DNA from: Acetobacterium sp.
Lineage (GTDB): Bacteria; Bacillota; Clostridia; Eubacteriales; Eubacteriaceae
DNA length: 47,148 bases
Direction of reading: 5' to 3'
Assembly: GCA_028692885.1 (NCBI GenBank)
Contig: JAQUWM010000014.1
Location: 1 to 47,148 of the forward strand
Shown here: in pieces, positions 26,124 through 36,026 of the stretch
How positions within the stretch are numbered: position 1 is the stretch's first letter
Layout of the letters: every line of letters starts with the position of its first letter
Made by a program: the position numbers and the translations under genes
The notes under the pieces: generated by a model
Told to the model about the DNA's origin: nothing
Database searches by the model: none
What the model saw: only the letters and a program-made list of their open reading frames with translations

Positions 26124-26325
26124 GTTTGTCAACCTCTCATTTCTTTCTGATGTTTTTTGATCTCGATTATTTAATTCTCTTGTTTGTTCACTTTTTTCTT
26201 CTTTATTTTTGTCGAATATTCTTTTGAAAAAATTCTGCTTTGAAGTACTCAATGATGCAACCCCTTTCTCAAGAAATATTCAATTGTCACTTAGCAAGAA
26301 TGACAAATGCAATATCTCATCATGC

Positions 26326-26409
26326 CTAACAATAGTTCCGATAGTCCGTTCTACTGCAACACATGCAAAAGTGTCTCTCATCTAAAGTGCATAATTCATT
26401 GTTCATCAT
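26326..26409 (-). CDS. Putative 27-residue Cys-rich leader peptide before metY
   Basis: ATG at 26409 lies 8 bases after a perfect AGGAGG and encodes 27 residues with Cys at 7, 15, 17, 18 and 27; the core is RHFCMCCSR. It sits between the operator-bearing promoter and metY. Five Cys in 27 residues behind such a strong ribosome site look deliberate. A leader whose translation depends on charged Cys-tRNA, as in known cysteine attenuator peptides, is the obvious idea. I do not see a clear terminator between it and metY, so control may act on translation or it may be a small metal- or redox-linked peptide. Confidence 0.55.
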   Translation of the reverse strand: MMNNELCTLDERHFCMCCSRTDYRNYC

Positions 26410-26437
26410 ATTGCTTGCCTCCTAAAAATAAATATTA

Positions 26438-26497
26438 CATATATTTCCTATATGTTTGATATGAAACAAATATAACGTAATTTTTCCTGTTTGTCAA
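26438..26497 (-). promoter_or_regulatory. metY/leader promoter and operator
   Basis: Minus strand: TTGACA (26497-26492), 17 bases, TATATT (26474-26469), then the 26-bp element 26463-26438 with left half CATAT, centre CATATAG, right half ATATG. One of the best copies. Confidence 0.8.
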
Positions 26498-26506
26498 TCA
26501 GTTTTT

Positions 26507-26626
26507 TTATTTTTCTAATAAATAATTCCGATCGGATTGATCGAGAACCATTTGATCATGACTGCTGATGATAATGCTTCTCCCGTTTTGCGCTTCTTTG
26601 CGTAATTGATCAATGACTCTTTTGGG
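26507..26626 (-). pseudogene. Remnant of an ABC transporter ATPase
   Basis: An open minus-strand frame of about 39 codons ends at 26507. It reads VIDQLRKEAQNGRSIIISSHDQM and onward, matching the H-loop and C-terminal end of an ABC ATPase (the IISSHD pattern). No Walker or signature motif remains upstream of it, so it is a 3' fragment of a lost gene. Confidence 0.5.
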
Positions 26627-26724
26627 ATTTCACTTTTAATATCAAAAACGCCTGGAAATCAGCGTTAAGAAATTTACTTTCCACCAGATGATTTCCTGGC
26701 TGCTCCTAAATTTTCAAACGCTCA

Positions 26725-27603
<879 letters not shown>

Positions 27604-27616
27604 TTATTTTTAGTGC

Positions 27617-28963
27617 TTAGCCCCGAACCGTTTCGGAGTAAATTTTTTCAAGCAGGGTCAGGGCACCGTGATACCCAACGTAGGTACGGTTGATCACCAC
27701 TTCCGAAACAATCGGTGTACTGATGGGGATGAGTAAACCCTTGATTTCTTTTGCCACATCGGACTCCCAGGACGACCCTAGGATCAGTGGGACACTTGAT
27801 CCGTAATCAACATTTCTAACTTTTTCTTCAATTACATAACCATCTTCGATAAATTCCACATCCAACGGGAATTCATCTGAAATGTCGTGAAAAAGTTTCT
27901 GAATGTTCTGTCGATGTTTTTCGGGGGTATTATCGGTAATGATTTGTTTGGTGGGAATCAGACCAATCTGATCGGTCAGAAACTTTGTAATGGCTAGATT
28001 GTAGGCGGCATCACCAACGGTCACAAATCTTGCCGGTAACCCAAACCAGTATTCTGAAAAAAACTCTGAAAAATGTTCCAGAAAATAATAATACCGTTCC
28101 GCTTCGGTGCTGATAAACGCTTCCGCTTTTTTATTGTCAATCCCGGCAAAGTCCACCAGCTCCCGGATAAACTCAGTTGTTGCTTCTTCGCCGATCGGGA
28201 TGACCGGAACATGCAAAAAGGGCTGCTTGTATTTGGTCTCCAGATGTTTTGCTATTTCCAGACCAACCCAGGGTGAAACCACCAGATTAAACTGCGCTTT
28301 CGGTACCTCTTTCCATTCACTGACACCACCCGACTCGGAGCCGAAGAGCACATTGACTTTGAATCCGGCGCCTTCTAAAACCCGTTTTAATTCGATACTG
28401 TCACCCCGCCAGTTGGCGTGGTAATAGGGAACGTCAAACCAGAGATTGATCAGGCCTTTTTTCTTTCGCCCCTTATATTCACCGACATACTGGTCAATGA
28501 TGGCTTTAACGACATTTTCATGACCAGTAAGATTGTTACCTTTAAATCCAGCAGCCTCTGCATGAACCACCGGATAACCCTTTTCCTGATACTCTTTGAC
28601 AATAGCACCCACGTCATCGCCAATCAATTCAATTGAGCAACCGGTGAGAACCACGTAAATATCACCATCCATAATTTTCAAGGATGATTTGATTAAATCA
28701 TCCAGTTTTTTGTGCCCCCCAAAGACAATTTCATTTTCTCCCACGTTGGTACTTGGGAGAGCACCGCCACCACTGTATCCGGCACCTTGAAAACCGTTCG
28801 AGAACGAAAGCATAAAATACTGTTTATCCGCACAACCCGGCCCGCAATTAGCGATTGGGATACCTCTCGGAATGGCGGCCACCGTATTAATTGCGCCAAT
28901 AGCACAGCCATAACGGGGATGGACAATGGTATTGCTTTTTTTTGTTTGATTAACTTCTGTCAT
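27617..28963 (-). CDS. Nitrogenase-like component, K-type subunit
   Basis: A 448-residue member of the NifD/NifK/NifE/NifN family. P-cluster-type cysteines line up with NifK: Cys20 (PRYGCAIGA, like Cys70), Cys44 (GPGC, like Cys95) and Cys109 (TGCSIELIGDDV, like Cys153). Cys40 is an additional nearby cysteine. It is shorter than true NifK. ATG at 28963 follows GAAAGGA; an upstream TTG would add five residues. It follows the D-type gene after 33 bases. Its substrate is not shown; methylthio-alkane reductase (MarK) is the best analogue I know for such a set in a sulfur context. Confidence 0.88.
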   Translation of the reverse strand: MTEVNQTKKSNTIVHPRYGCAIGAINTVAAIPRGIPIANCGPGCADKQYFMLSFSNGFQGAGYSGGGALPSTNVGENEIVFGGHKKLDDLIKSSLKIMDGDIYVVLTGCSIELIGDDVGAIVKEYQEKGYPVVHAEAAGFKGNNLTGHENVVKAIIDQYVGEYKGRKKKGLINLWFDVPYYHANWRGDSIELKRVLEGAGFKVNVLFGSESGGVSEWKEVPKAQFNLVVSPWVGLEIAKHLETKYKQPFLHVPVIPIGEEATTEFIRELVDFAGIDNKKAEAFISTEAERYYYFLEHFSEFFSEYWFGLPARFVTVGDAAYNLAITKFLTDQIGLIPTKQIITDNTPEKHRQNIQKLFHDISDEFPLDVEFIEDGYVIEEKVRNVDYGSSVPLILGSSWESDVAKEIKGLLIPISTPIVSEVVINRTYVGYHGALTLLEKIYSETVRG

Positions 28964-28996
28964 ATTTTTTCCTTTCAAAGCTTGTTTGATTCACAA

Positions 28997-30622
28997 CTAT
29001 GCACTCTTTATAATCGACGCCTCTGGTGAAGCATCTTCTGTCAGACTTTCAAGTAGCTGCGGTTCTGCTACCTCATCCAGAATCCCGGGGTTTCTTGCCA
29101 GAATAAATGGATCTTCCTGGCTGAGCCACCAGTCGGTATAAGGCAGTTTGACATGTCGTTTTAACACCTGCCCAAATTTTTTACGGGCCAATATCTCAAT
29201 TAATGCCTCTCCCACCCGGATGATTCCGTCGTAACCGACCGGGAAATGTTCGTCACCCATGGCAAAAGCCGGTATCCCAATTTTAGCAGCCAGCGGTGCC
29301 AGTCCATTGTGGCGGATAATGATAAAATCAGGATTTACCCGATTCAGTAGATTATAAAACTGGAATTGTTGGGTTTTGCTGACTGTAAAATGATCGATAT
29401 TCCCATAGGTATCGACCAGCTCCTTTAAGGTATCCTGTTCTGACTTGCCACTGTCATAAACCGGATCATGATGAAAAACAATGGAGCCGTCTACTTCAAT
29501 GCCCAATTCTCTGATCACCGAGATCATCCCATGAGCATAGGACGAGCCGGTGGCCACAAACCCCTTGATCCCGCTGAGTTTCTTACGTAACGCTTCTATT
29601 TTTGGTAACACCCGCTCATGCTCGGCTTTTATATACTCTTCAATGATGTCTTCTTTGCCCATAATTTTTGCGATGGAACGCAACCAATCATCAGTGCCTT
29701 TAAAACCATATGGTTGTCCGGCATCCACCTGGGGTACCCCATACTCATTTTCCAGCGCGGTGGCCATATAAGATCCCAAGGCATGACAAAATGTGGCCGT
29801 TACGGCGGCCTCGGAGGCCTGGGCTAATTCGTCAAAACTGGCCATATCAATCATATAATTCACCCGCAGTCCCAGCGGTTTAAGAATTTCGGTAAAATAA
29901 TCGGTTCCCCATAGCGCAATAATATTAATTAAATCCTCCTGCTTTTGAGGATGCTTATTGACGATCTGACGCATAATCCCATGCTGGGAAATATCAAAAC
30001 CGGTAATCCAGTGCTTGCTTCTAAAACCTTCGCAAAACCGTGGAATAATTGGAATTTCCAATTCCTCTTCCATTTCCTGGGCAACGCTTTCAATATCTTC
30101 CCCAATAATTGCGGTCGAGCAAGACATCGAAATAAAGATTGCTTTGGGACTAAAACGGTTATGGGCATCCAAAATGGTTTGTCTAAGCTTATCACTAGCG
30201 CCAAAAACCATATCATTTTCCAGCAGATTAGTGCTAAAAATCTGGATATTCTCAATTTTTTTACCACGCCGGGCCAATCCCATCTTATAACCGAGATTAA
30301 AGCGCGCATGAATTGCCGAGCAGCCTATTGGCGAATGCTCGATCAAAATACAGTCGGGGATATTCCCCACCTGGCACCCAACGATGGAGTGGGTACACAT
30401 GGTCTGCTGATTAAAAGGCATGTTCAATTCGCATAAGCGACAGCCTTTTTCCTTTTTTCCGGAACAACCTTCCAGACTTTTTCGTTTGTCCCGACTTCTT
30501 AACTCATATCTGGAATTATCAACCAGTTCTTCAGCGCTGCCATCCCATGAAATGATGGAACCTAAACGCATCTCCCGGTTTTCAACGTCAACCAGACTTA
30601 GATCTATTTCTCTTTTAGCCAT
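28997..30622 (-). CDS. Nitrogenase-like component, D-type catalytic subunit
   Basis: A 541-residue NifD-family protein. Cys76, Cys101 (SPIGC, like NifD Cys88) and Cys168 (SMSC, like Cys154) are P-cluster candidates. Cys279 aligns with cofactor ligand Cys275: the distance to the conserved YGVP/YGIP is identical. His459 (MGDEHFPVGYDG) lies where NifD has His442, though the loop is shorter. Both cofactor ligands therefore seem present, unlike the cofactor-free chlorophyllide reductases. With a nifB gene in the same cluster this implies a NifB-type iron-sulfur-carbide cofactor. It is probably a MarD-like enzyme; nitrogen reduction seems unlikely without the rest of the nif set. Confidence 0.9.
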   Translation of the reverse strand: MAKREIDLSLVDVENREMRLGSIISWDGSAEELVDNSRYELRSRDKRKSLEGCSGKKEKGCRLCELNMPFNQQTMCTHSIVGCQVGNIPDCILIEHSPIGCSAIHARFNLGYKMGLARRGKKIENIQIFSTNLLENDMVFGASDKLRQTILDAHNRFSPKAIFISMSCSTAIIGEDIESVAQEMEEELEIPIIPRFCEGFRSKHWITGFDISQHGIMRQIVNKHPQKQEDLINIIALWGTDYFTEILKPLGLRVNYMIDMASFDELAQASEAAVTATFCHALGSYMATALENEYGVPQVDAGQPYGFKGTDDWLRSIAKIMGKEDIIEEYIKAEHERVLPKIEALRKKLSGIKGFVATGSSYAHGMISVIRELGIEVDGSIVFHHDPVYDSGKSEQDTLKELVDTYGNIDHFTVSKTQQFQFYNLLNRVNPDFIIIRHNGLAPLAAKIGIPAFAMGDEHFPVGYDGIIRVGEALIEILARKKFGQVLKRHVKLPYTDWWLSQEDPFILARNPGILDEVAEPQLLESLTEDASPEASIIKSA

Positions 30623-30660
30623 TGATTTCTCCTTCTTGCTAATGAATCTTTTATCTTATA

Positions 30661-31593
30661 TCATTCCCTGAAAAGCGGTGTGGAAAGATAGCGTTCCCCA
30701 CTATCAGGAAGGATAACCACAATTTTTTTACCCGCATTTTCAGGTCTTTTTCCCGCTTCGATCGCTGCCCAAAGAGCCGCCCCGGAGGAGATTCCCACTA
30801 GGATCCCTTCAAGTTTTGCCAGCTGATTACTGGTCTCAAAAGCATTTTTATTTGAAACCGCAATGACCTCGTTATAAATGCCCGTATTGAGAATATCCGG
30901 CACAAATCCAGCTCCTAAACCTTGAATCTGATGGCTGCCACTTTCACCCATTGATAATACCGGTGATCCCTCCGGCTCCACCGCAATGATCTGAATATCC
31001 GATTTTTTAGATTTCAGATAAGCACCTGCACCTGAAATCGTTCCGCCGGTTCCGACCCCGGAAATCAGAATATCGACTTTTCCGTCAGTATCGGCCCAGA
31101 TTTCTGGACCGGTATGCTGGAGGTGAGCCTCAGGATTAGCCGGATTAACGAATTGACCCAGAATAATTGAATTCTCGATACCAAGATTTAATTCATTGGC
31201 TTTTAAAATAGCACCGCGCATTCCCTGGGTACCATCGGTCAAAACCACTTCAGCGCCGTAAGCCTTTAATAAATTTCTTCTTTCCAGACTCATGGTTTCC
31301 GGCATCGTCAGAATAATATGATAGCCCTTGGCAGCTGCCACCGAGGCCAGTCCGATGCCCGTGTTTCCACTGGTTGGCTCAATAATCGTGGTGCCCTTTT
31401 TTAATATCCCCTTTTCTTCGGCGTCTTCGATCATCGATTTAGCGATCCGGTCTTTAACGCTTCCGGCCGGATTGAGGTACTCCAGTTTGCCGATAATTGA
31501 CGCCCTTGATGCCGTTTCCTGTTCGATCCTTTTTAATTGAACCAGCGGTGTATTTCCAATAAGATCGATAATGCCTGATTTAATATTTGCCAT
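30661..31593 (-). CDS. cysK: Cysteine synthase, CysK type (copy in the nitrogenase-like operon)
   Basis: A 310-residue O-acetylserine sulfhydrylase with the PLP lysine in NPAGSVKDR and the TSGNTG and GTGGT loops. It would fix sulfide, or possibly a thiol, into O-acetylserine. It lies in the operon between the importer and the nitrogenase-like genes, which suits capture of a reduced sulfur product. Two other family members occur in the window (20628-21539 and 43505-44437), so this copy is probably specialised. ATG at 31593 follows GGAGGAGAA. Confidence 0.92.
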   Translation of the reverse strand: MANIKSGIIDLIGNTPLVQLKRIEQETASRASIIGKLEYLNPAGSVKDRIAKSMIEDAEEKGILKKGTTIIEPTSGNTGIGLASVAAAKGYHIILTMPETMSLERRNLLKAYGAEVVLTDGTQGMRGAILKANELNLGIENSIILGQFVNPANPEAHLQHTGPEIWADTDGKVDILISGVGTGGTISGAGAYLKSKKSDIQIIAVEPEGSPVLSMGESGSHQIQGLGAGFVPDILNTGIYNEVIAVSNKNAFETSNQLAKLEGILVGISSGAALWAAIEAGKRPENAGKKIVVILPDSGERYLSTPLFRE

Positions 31594-31606
31594 TTCTCCT
31601 CCTCGT

Positions 31607-32530
31607 TTATTGTCGCCAGCGAAGCAGATAGCTTTGCAGTAAATTAAAGAAATACGTCAGTATACTGACAACAACTCCCAGTACAATGATTCCAACAACT
31701 ATTCTCGTGAAATCGCCAAAGTCCGAATAATACTTAATATAATAGCCCATGCCGGTCTTACCACCGATCATTTCAGCTGAAGTCAGCAAGATAAAGGAGA
31801 TTCCCAACCCCTGACTACAGCCCATTAAAATTTCCGGCAAGGCTGCCGGCAACATGACATGAAAAAGCATCGAGAGTTTACCCACATTCAGCGTCTTTGC
31901 TGAATCAAGAATTTTCTTTTCGATGTTGAAAACACCAGCCATGGTTGCGCCCAGAATGGGCCAGAAAGAAGCGGCAAAAATAACAAAAACAGATGCATCA
32001 CGAAAAGCCGGTAGTAGAGCAATGGCATAAGGAATATAAACGATGGGTGGGATGGAACCAAAAAACTTGGAAACATACAGAAATGAATTACCAAATCGGA
32101 TGTGCCATCCTGCTGCCAGTCCCAGAGGAATGGCAGTTACAAGTGCCAGCAGGTATCCCTGAATAATGATGAAAATTGAGCTTTGTATACCCTCCAAAAT
32201 TTTCGGTAAATCTGCTATAAACTGCTCAATGACAATTCCCGGTGCGGGAAACAATAGCTCATTGAGGATTGCTGATTTTGAAGTCAGCAATTGCCAGATG
32301 ATGATAAGCAGATATGAAATTGCGATGATATCCTGAATGGTCTCCATTTTTTCTTCTTTCTTATTTAAAAATGAAAGTAGAAGATAGATAACCTGGATGC
32401 CAATAACAAAAATAATTATATTAATTTCATAGGTTTCTTTGCTGTACTGCTCCGGTAAGAGCTGAATCAGAAGAAAAACGATAAAAAGCAGATTTGTAAT
32501 GTTAAGCTGTTTTTTTAATTTGTCTTTCAT
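31607..32530 (-). CDS. SsuC/TauC-type ABC permease
   Basis: A 307-residue membrane protein. The C-terminal half (about 110-307) is a standard permease core with the EAA-type loop [20 protein letters not shown]. The N-terminal part adds two or three extra hydrophobic stretches (about 12-32, 37-55 and 68-83) compared with usual SsuC proteins. It starts directly after the ATPase stop (TAAATG). It forms the channel for an imported organosulfur compound, by context. Confidence 0.87.
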   Translation of the reverse strand: MKDKLKKQLNITNLLFIVFLLIQLLPEQYSKETYEINIIIFVIGIQVIYLLLSFLNKKEEKMETIQDIIAISYLLIIIWQLLTSKSAILNELLFPAPGIVIEQFIADLPKILEGIQSSIFIIIQGYLLALVTAIPLGLAAGWHIRFGNSFLYVSKFFGSIPPIVYIPYAIALLPAFRDASVFVIFAASFWPILGATMAGVFNIEKKILDSAKTLNVGKLSMLFHVMLPAALPEILMGCSQGLGISFILLTSAEMIGGKTGMGYYIKYYSDFGDFTRIVVGIIVLGVVVSILTYFFNLLQSYLLRWRQ

Positions 32531-33337
32531 TTACAACGCCACTTCCTCTCCACCGATTTTCTCAGATATGTCATTAAAAAAAGTTGCCAGTAGTTCTTTT
32601 CTGAAATTTAAGTATTTTTTTGATTCCAGCAGATGACTGCCGGTACGTGGCCGGGGAAAGTCAATCGGGATTTCTTTTTTGATCCGTCCAGGATTTGATG
32701 TCATCATAATAATTCGATCCGAAAGCAGAATGGCCTCGTCAATATCATGGGTTACGAATACTACCGTTTTTTTCTCTTCACTGTTTTCCCATAGCTCCAG
32801 AAGCAATTCCTGGAGAATCTTTCTGTTTTTAGCATCCACTGCACCAAAGGGCTCGTCCATCAGAAGGATCGAGGGGCTCATCGCAAGTGCCCTTGCGATG
32901 GCCGCCCGTTGTTGCATTCCCCCTGAAAGCTGAAGCGGATACTTGTTCTCAAATCCGCTTAAGCCAACTTTCTCGAGGTAATCATCTGCAATAGCTGTCA
33001 GCTCTTGATTGGTCAATTTCTTATTGACTTGTTTGATCCCGTAAATCACATTTCCCCGGGTTGTCATCCATGGAAAAAGTGAGTAATGCTGAAAAACTAC
33101 TGCCCGATCTTCTCCGGTCCCTGTTATTTCCTGTCCATCAATGGTAATCACTCCCTGAGTCGGAAAGTTCAGACCCTCCAGAAGACTGAGCAACGAACTT
33201 TTCCCGCATCCGCTTGCTCCGATGATGCTGACAAATTCACCCGCTTTGACTGAAAATGATACATCATCCAAGGCCGTAAAAACACTCTTTCGTTCGGCGT
33301 AGTTAAGGGTGACATTTTTTAATTCAATTTTACTCAT
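32531..33337 (-). CDS. SsuB/TauB-type ABC ATPase
   Basis: A 268-residue importer ATPase: Walker [10 protein letters not shown] (39-47), signature LSGGMQQR, Walker [13 protein letters not shown] and H-loop THD. It belongs to the nitrate/sulfonate/taurine group. The next gene encodes its permease with no gap. The substrate is not shown by sequence. Confidence 0.92.
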   Translation of the reverse strand: MSKIELKNVTLNYAERKSVFTALDDVSFSVKAGEFVSIIGASGCGKSSLLSLLEGLNFPTQGVITIDGQEITGTGEDRAVVFQHYSLFPWMTTRGNVIYGIKQVNKKLTNQELTAIADDYLEKVGLSGFENKYPLQLSGGMQQRAAIARALAMSPSILLMDEPFGAVDAKNRKILQELLLELWENSEEKKTVVFVTHDIDEAILLSDRIIMMTSNPGRIKKEIPIDFPRPRTGSHLLESKKYLNFRKELLATFFNDISEKIGGEEVAL

Positions 33338-33362
33338 ATTTTCACCTGTTTATGATTCACTA

Positions 33363-34434
33363 TTAATCATTCGCCTGTTTATGATACTCGACCAGACTTT
33401 GGTATGTTTTATCATTGGGGAACTCTTTAACAATCGAATCCAGCGCTTCTTTATACAACTCCGTGTTAATTCCTGATTCCAGATCAAAGGCTTTAACATA
33501 GTTCAGATTTACCATTGCGTCATAGAATGCCAAGGTCGCCCCTTTATCGGGATCTGGATTTGAGCTGATAAATTTTCCATAAGTTTCCTGTTTTAAGATT
33601 TCCTTATCGATATCGACATAATTCGCAATAATCTCGACGGTTTCATCGGGGTTTTCCTGGTAGAATTTATAGGCTTTGATGAGTGCTCGCAAGAATCCGA
33701 CATAGGTATCCGGGTTGGCTTTCAGCTCTTCGGTGAGAGCCACCTGCCGGCAGCAAGGATGGTTTTCAAACCCGGCTACTTCGCCGCTATAAGAAAGGAT
33801 GGTGTAACCTTCGTTTTCGGCCAGTTTTCTAAATGGTGTAAACAAAATCGCACCGTCGATTTCATCATTCTTCAAGGCTGCAAAAGCGGCCGATCCACTT
33901 TCTGCGGACACCAGCTCAACATCTTTTTCTGGATCAAGCCCCACATTGATTAAGCCTTGTCTGAAGACAACATCTGCCGTACCACCAAAGGTATCCGCAA
34001 TCCGCTTTCCTTTTAATGCTGTCAAATCGGCTTTGTCTCCCAATCCAGCGACAACTTCATTTTTAACCACCAAAGCATGGCCTTCTGTCATGGCTCCCCC
34101 AAAAATGGTTACCTCATGACCCTGGCTCTCGTATAGAATTGAGTTTGTCGATCCCAAGGCACCAGCCTGTAGTTTTTTCTGTTCCATGGCGGTCAGCATG
34201 CTGTTGTTTTCAGAAAAGAGTACCAGTTCAGAGTTGAGTCCTTCTTCTTCAAAATAACCCTTATCTTGTGCTACAAAATAGAGCAAGTGCCCGGTAGACG
34301 GGTAAATAACCGATCTTAAAATCAACCAGCTCTTTGGCTTGATTGGTGCCGCTTGAACAACCGGCTGTTGTTACTAAAACCGTCAAACCTACCAATAACC
34401 CAACCCATCTTTTCCATAATTTCATTTTTTTCAT
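33363..34434 (-). pseudogene. SsuA-type substrate-binding lipoprotein with apparent frameshift
   Basis: The gene starts at ATG 34434 (MKKMKLWKRW), with AGAGGA upstream and a lipoprotein signal ending in TTAGC. The reading frame of that part ends early in the sequence KIGYLPVYRALALFCSTR, while the mature protein continues in another frame as PSTGHLLYFVAQDKGYFEEE. One extra base in the GGG at 34300-34302 (CCC on the coding strand) explains the change exactly. The rest matches NMT1/SsuA-like binding proteins that capture sulfonates or related compounds. Its downstream partners are intact. Either the gene is broken or a base was miscalled in a short homopolymer. Confidence 0.85.
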
Positions 34435-34505
34435 AACTTTTCCTCTCATTATTTAAGTTTTTCACTTCTTGGGGCTATATAAATATTTTTCTCCAATCAA
34501 ATTGA

Positions 34506-34580
34506 CTAACAATCAAACACGCCCATTGGCATATAACGATAAATTTTTACTTTTGAATTCCCAGATTTCAGTATTTTCAA
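34506..34580 (-). CDS. Possible 24-residue small ORF before the importer genes
   Basis: TTG at 34580 behind AGGAAGG opens a 24-codon frame ending in RYMPMGVFDC before TAG. It lies in the 184-base gap between nifB and the binding-protein gene. A good ribosome site and a Cys-terminal end make it worth noting, but length and a TTG start make chance likely. Confidence 0.25.
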   Translation of the reverse strand: MKILKSGNSKVKIYRYMPMGVFDC

Positions 34581-34618
34581 CGCAACCTTCCTTTCTGCTT
34601 TTTTTTTGTGAAATTAAA

Positions 34619-35485
34619 TCAGCCGTGAGAAAAGGTATCTTTCACTGCCAGCCGCTTCAGATAAATCTGATCGCCAAAGTCCTGACCGCCCGGAACACCA
34701 ACCGCATCTGCCCGGCATCGTTGACAATGACGAAACACATCTATATAGCGTTCTGCCTCCTGTCTGGCTTCATCAATTTCAATGCATTGCGGTTCTCGAC
34801 AATGTGATAACTGATGCTGGGGAATCAGTGGGATAATGTTATACATACTGGCTCGCGCTTCACTAACGGCCTTGGCAATATCCTTAATATGATGGCGGTT
34901 TATCTCGACGATTAAAACGGTATTAACCTTTACCACCACCCCGGCATCGGTCATTTTTTTAATCCCTGCCAATTGGTTTTCAATGAGAATCCTGGCAGCT
35001 TCTTCTCCTTCGTAGCGCTTACCATGATAGCGAATCCCGGAGATAATCTGAGCCTGGATCTGAGGATCTATCGCATTAACCGTTACTGTCAGGGTATCAA
35101 TTCCCAGCTCAATCAACTCTTCGGCCCGTTCATTCAACAGTAAGCCGTTGGTACTCATGCATTTAAGAAGGTCTGGATAATGCTCTTTAATCAGACGAAA
35201 GGTTAGCATTGCCCCATCTGATGCCAAGGCATCCCCGGGACCGGCAATCCCGGCCACGGTAATCTCCGGGCACAGTTTCAGAGCTCTGCCAATCGACTCA
35301 GCTGCTTCTTCGGGTTTTAAAATGGTGGCTGCAACTCCCGGCCGATTCTCATAATCGTTTATCTTCCGATCACAGAACTTGCACTCAATATTGCAGGCCG
35401 GGCACACCGGCAAATGAATTCTGCCCTTATTTTTTTTTGCTCCAAAGCATGGATGTAATGATTTTATTTTGTTTAAATAGCTCAT
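34619..35485 (-). CDS. nifB: NifB-like cofactor maturase (radical SAM)
   Basis: A 288-residue NifB. The radical SAM cluster motif is Cys31, Cys35, Cys38 (ACNIECKFC), preceded by HPC at 11-13, and the C-terminal CQRCRADAVG signature of NifB is present. NifB joins two 4Fe-4S clusters with a carbide from S-adenosylmethionine to make the 8Fe-9S-C precursor. It lacks the C-terminal NifX-like domain, which instead is a separate gene overlapping upstream by four bases (ATGA). No nifE or nifN is in the window, so the precursor itself could be the final cofactor, as is described for methylthio-alkane reductase. Confidence 0.93.
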   Translation of the reverse strand: MSYLNKIKSLHPCFGAKKNKGRIHLPVCPACNIECKFCDRKINDYENRPGVAATILKPEEAAESIGRALKLCPEITVAGIAGPGDALASDGAMLTFRLIKEHYPDLLKCMSTNGLLLNERAEELIELGIDTLTVTVNAIDPQIQAQIISGIRYHGKRYEGEEAARILIENQLAGIKKMTDAGVVVKVNTVLIVEINRHHIKDIAKAVSEARASMYNIIPLIPQHQLSHCREPQCIEIDEARQEAERYIDVFRHCQRCRADAVGVPGGQDFGDQIYLKRLAVKDTFSHG

Positions 35486-35835
35486 GCACCTTTCCTTTCA
35501 ATCAAACCTTCGGTTTCTAGTTCCTTATAAAAAGCATACAGGCAATCTTTGAAAATCCCTCTGGTAATCTTTACCATAATGCCGTGATTTTTTAATTCCT
35601 TTTGAGCACCATGCCCGACCTGAACAGCTAGTAGATAGTCACAATCTGAAATAAGATCAACGGCGTTATACAATTCTCCATCATCGTGCTCACCGCCACT
35701 ACAAAATGGTTTACCTGTACGAATTCCCAGAAATTTATAACCTTCGTTCATTATGTCAAAGATATAAAAATCTCTGGCCTGTCCAAAATGCTGATTGATT
35801 AATTTGCCATCTGAGCTTACCGCTGCAATTCTCAT
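35482..35835 (-). CDS. NifX/NafY-type cofactor-carrier protein
   Basis: A 117-residue protein of the dinitrogenase iron-molybdenum cofactor biosynthesis family. MRIAAVSSDGKLINQHFGQA (1-20) and CSGGEHDDGE (45-54) are typical of NifX and of the C-terminal domain of long NifB proteins. It would bind the NifB product and carry it. It overlaps nifB by four bases, so the pair are co-translated. It is the first gene after a terminator/antiterminator-like structure. Confidence 0.88.
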   Translation of the reverse strand: MRIAAVSSDGKLINQHFGQARDFYIFDIMNEGYKFLGIRTGKPFCSGGEHDDGELYNAVDLISDCDYLLAVQVGHGAQKELKNHGIMVKITRGIFKDCLYAFYKELETEGLIERKGA

Positions 35836-35916
35836 CTTTTCACCTCATAATAAATTAGCGTTTAACTTGTTTATACCTTGTTAAGCAGTGTCGTTTTATT
35901 CTTAGGAAAAACTCAA

Positions 35917-35980
35917 TAAAAAAAGGCTCCAGAAAAAGATTACTCTTATTCTGGAACCTCCAGTTGACTGGTCAGTTCCA
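35917..35980 (-). promoter_or_regulatory. Putative attenuator between yezD and nifX-nifB
   Basis: On the minus strand two hairpins compete. The first pairs GTTCCA with TGGAAC (35952-35957 with 35975-35980) around CCAGT/ACTGG. The second, a terminator, uses part of the same segment: GGTTCCAGAA (35958-35949) pairs with TTCTGGAGCC (35934-35925), and a run of T follows (35924-35917). Both cannot form fully at once. The effector is unknown and no known riboswitch consensus was recognised. Confidence 0.55.
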
Positions 35981-36026
35981 CGACTTTATTATTTAATTAA
36001 CCCGCTTGTTTGCCATGACTAAATTG

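Noticed and set aside
35917-36026. T-box leader before nifX
   Set aside because: Competing hairpins are present, but the T-box sequence (GGTGGNACC-type) and specifier loop are not recognisable.
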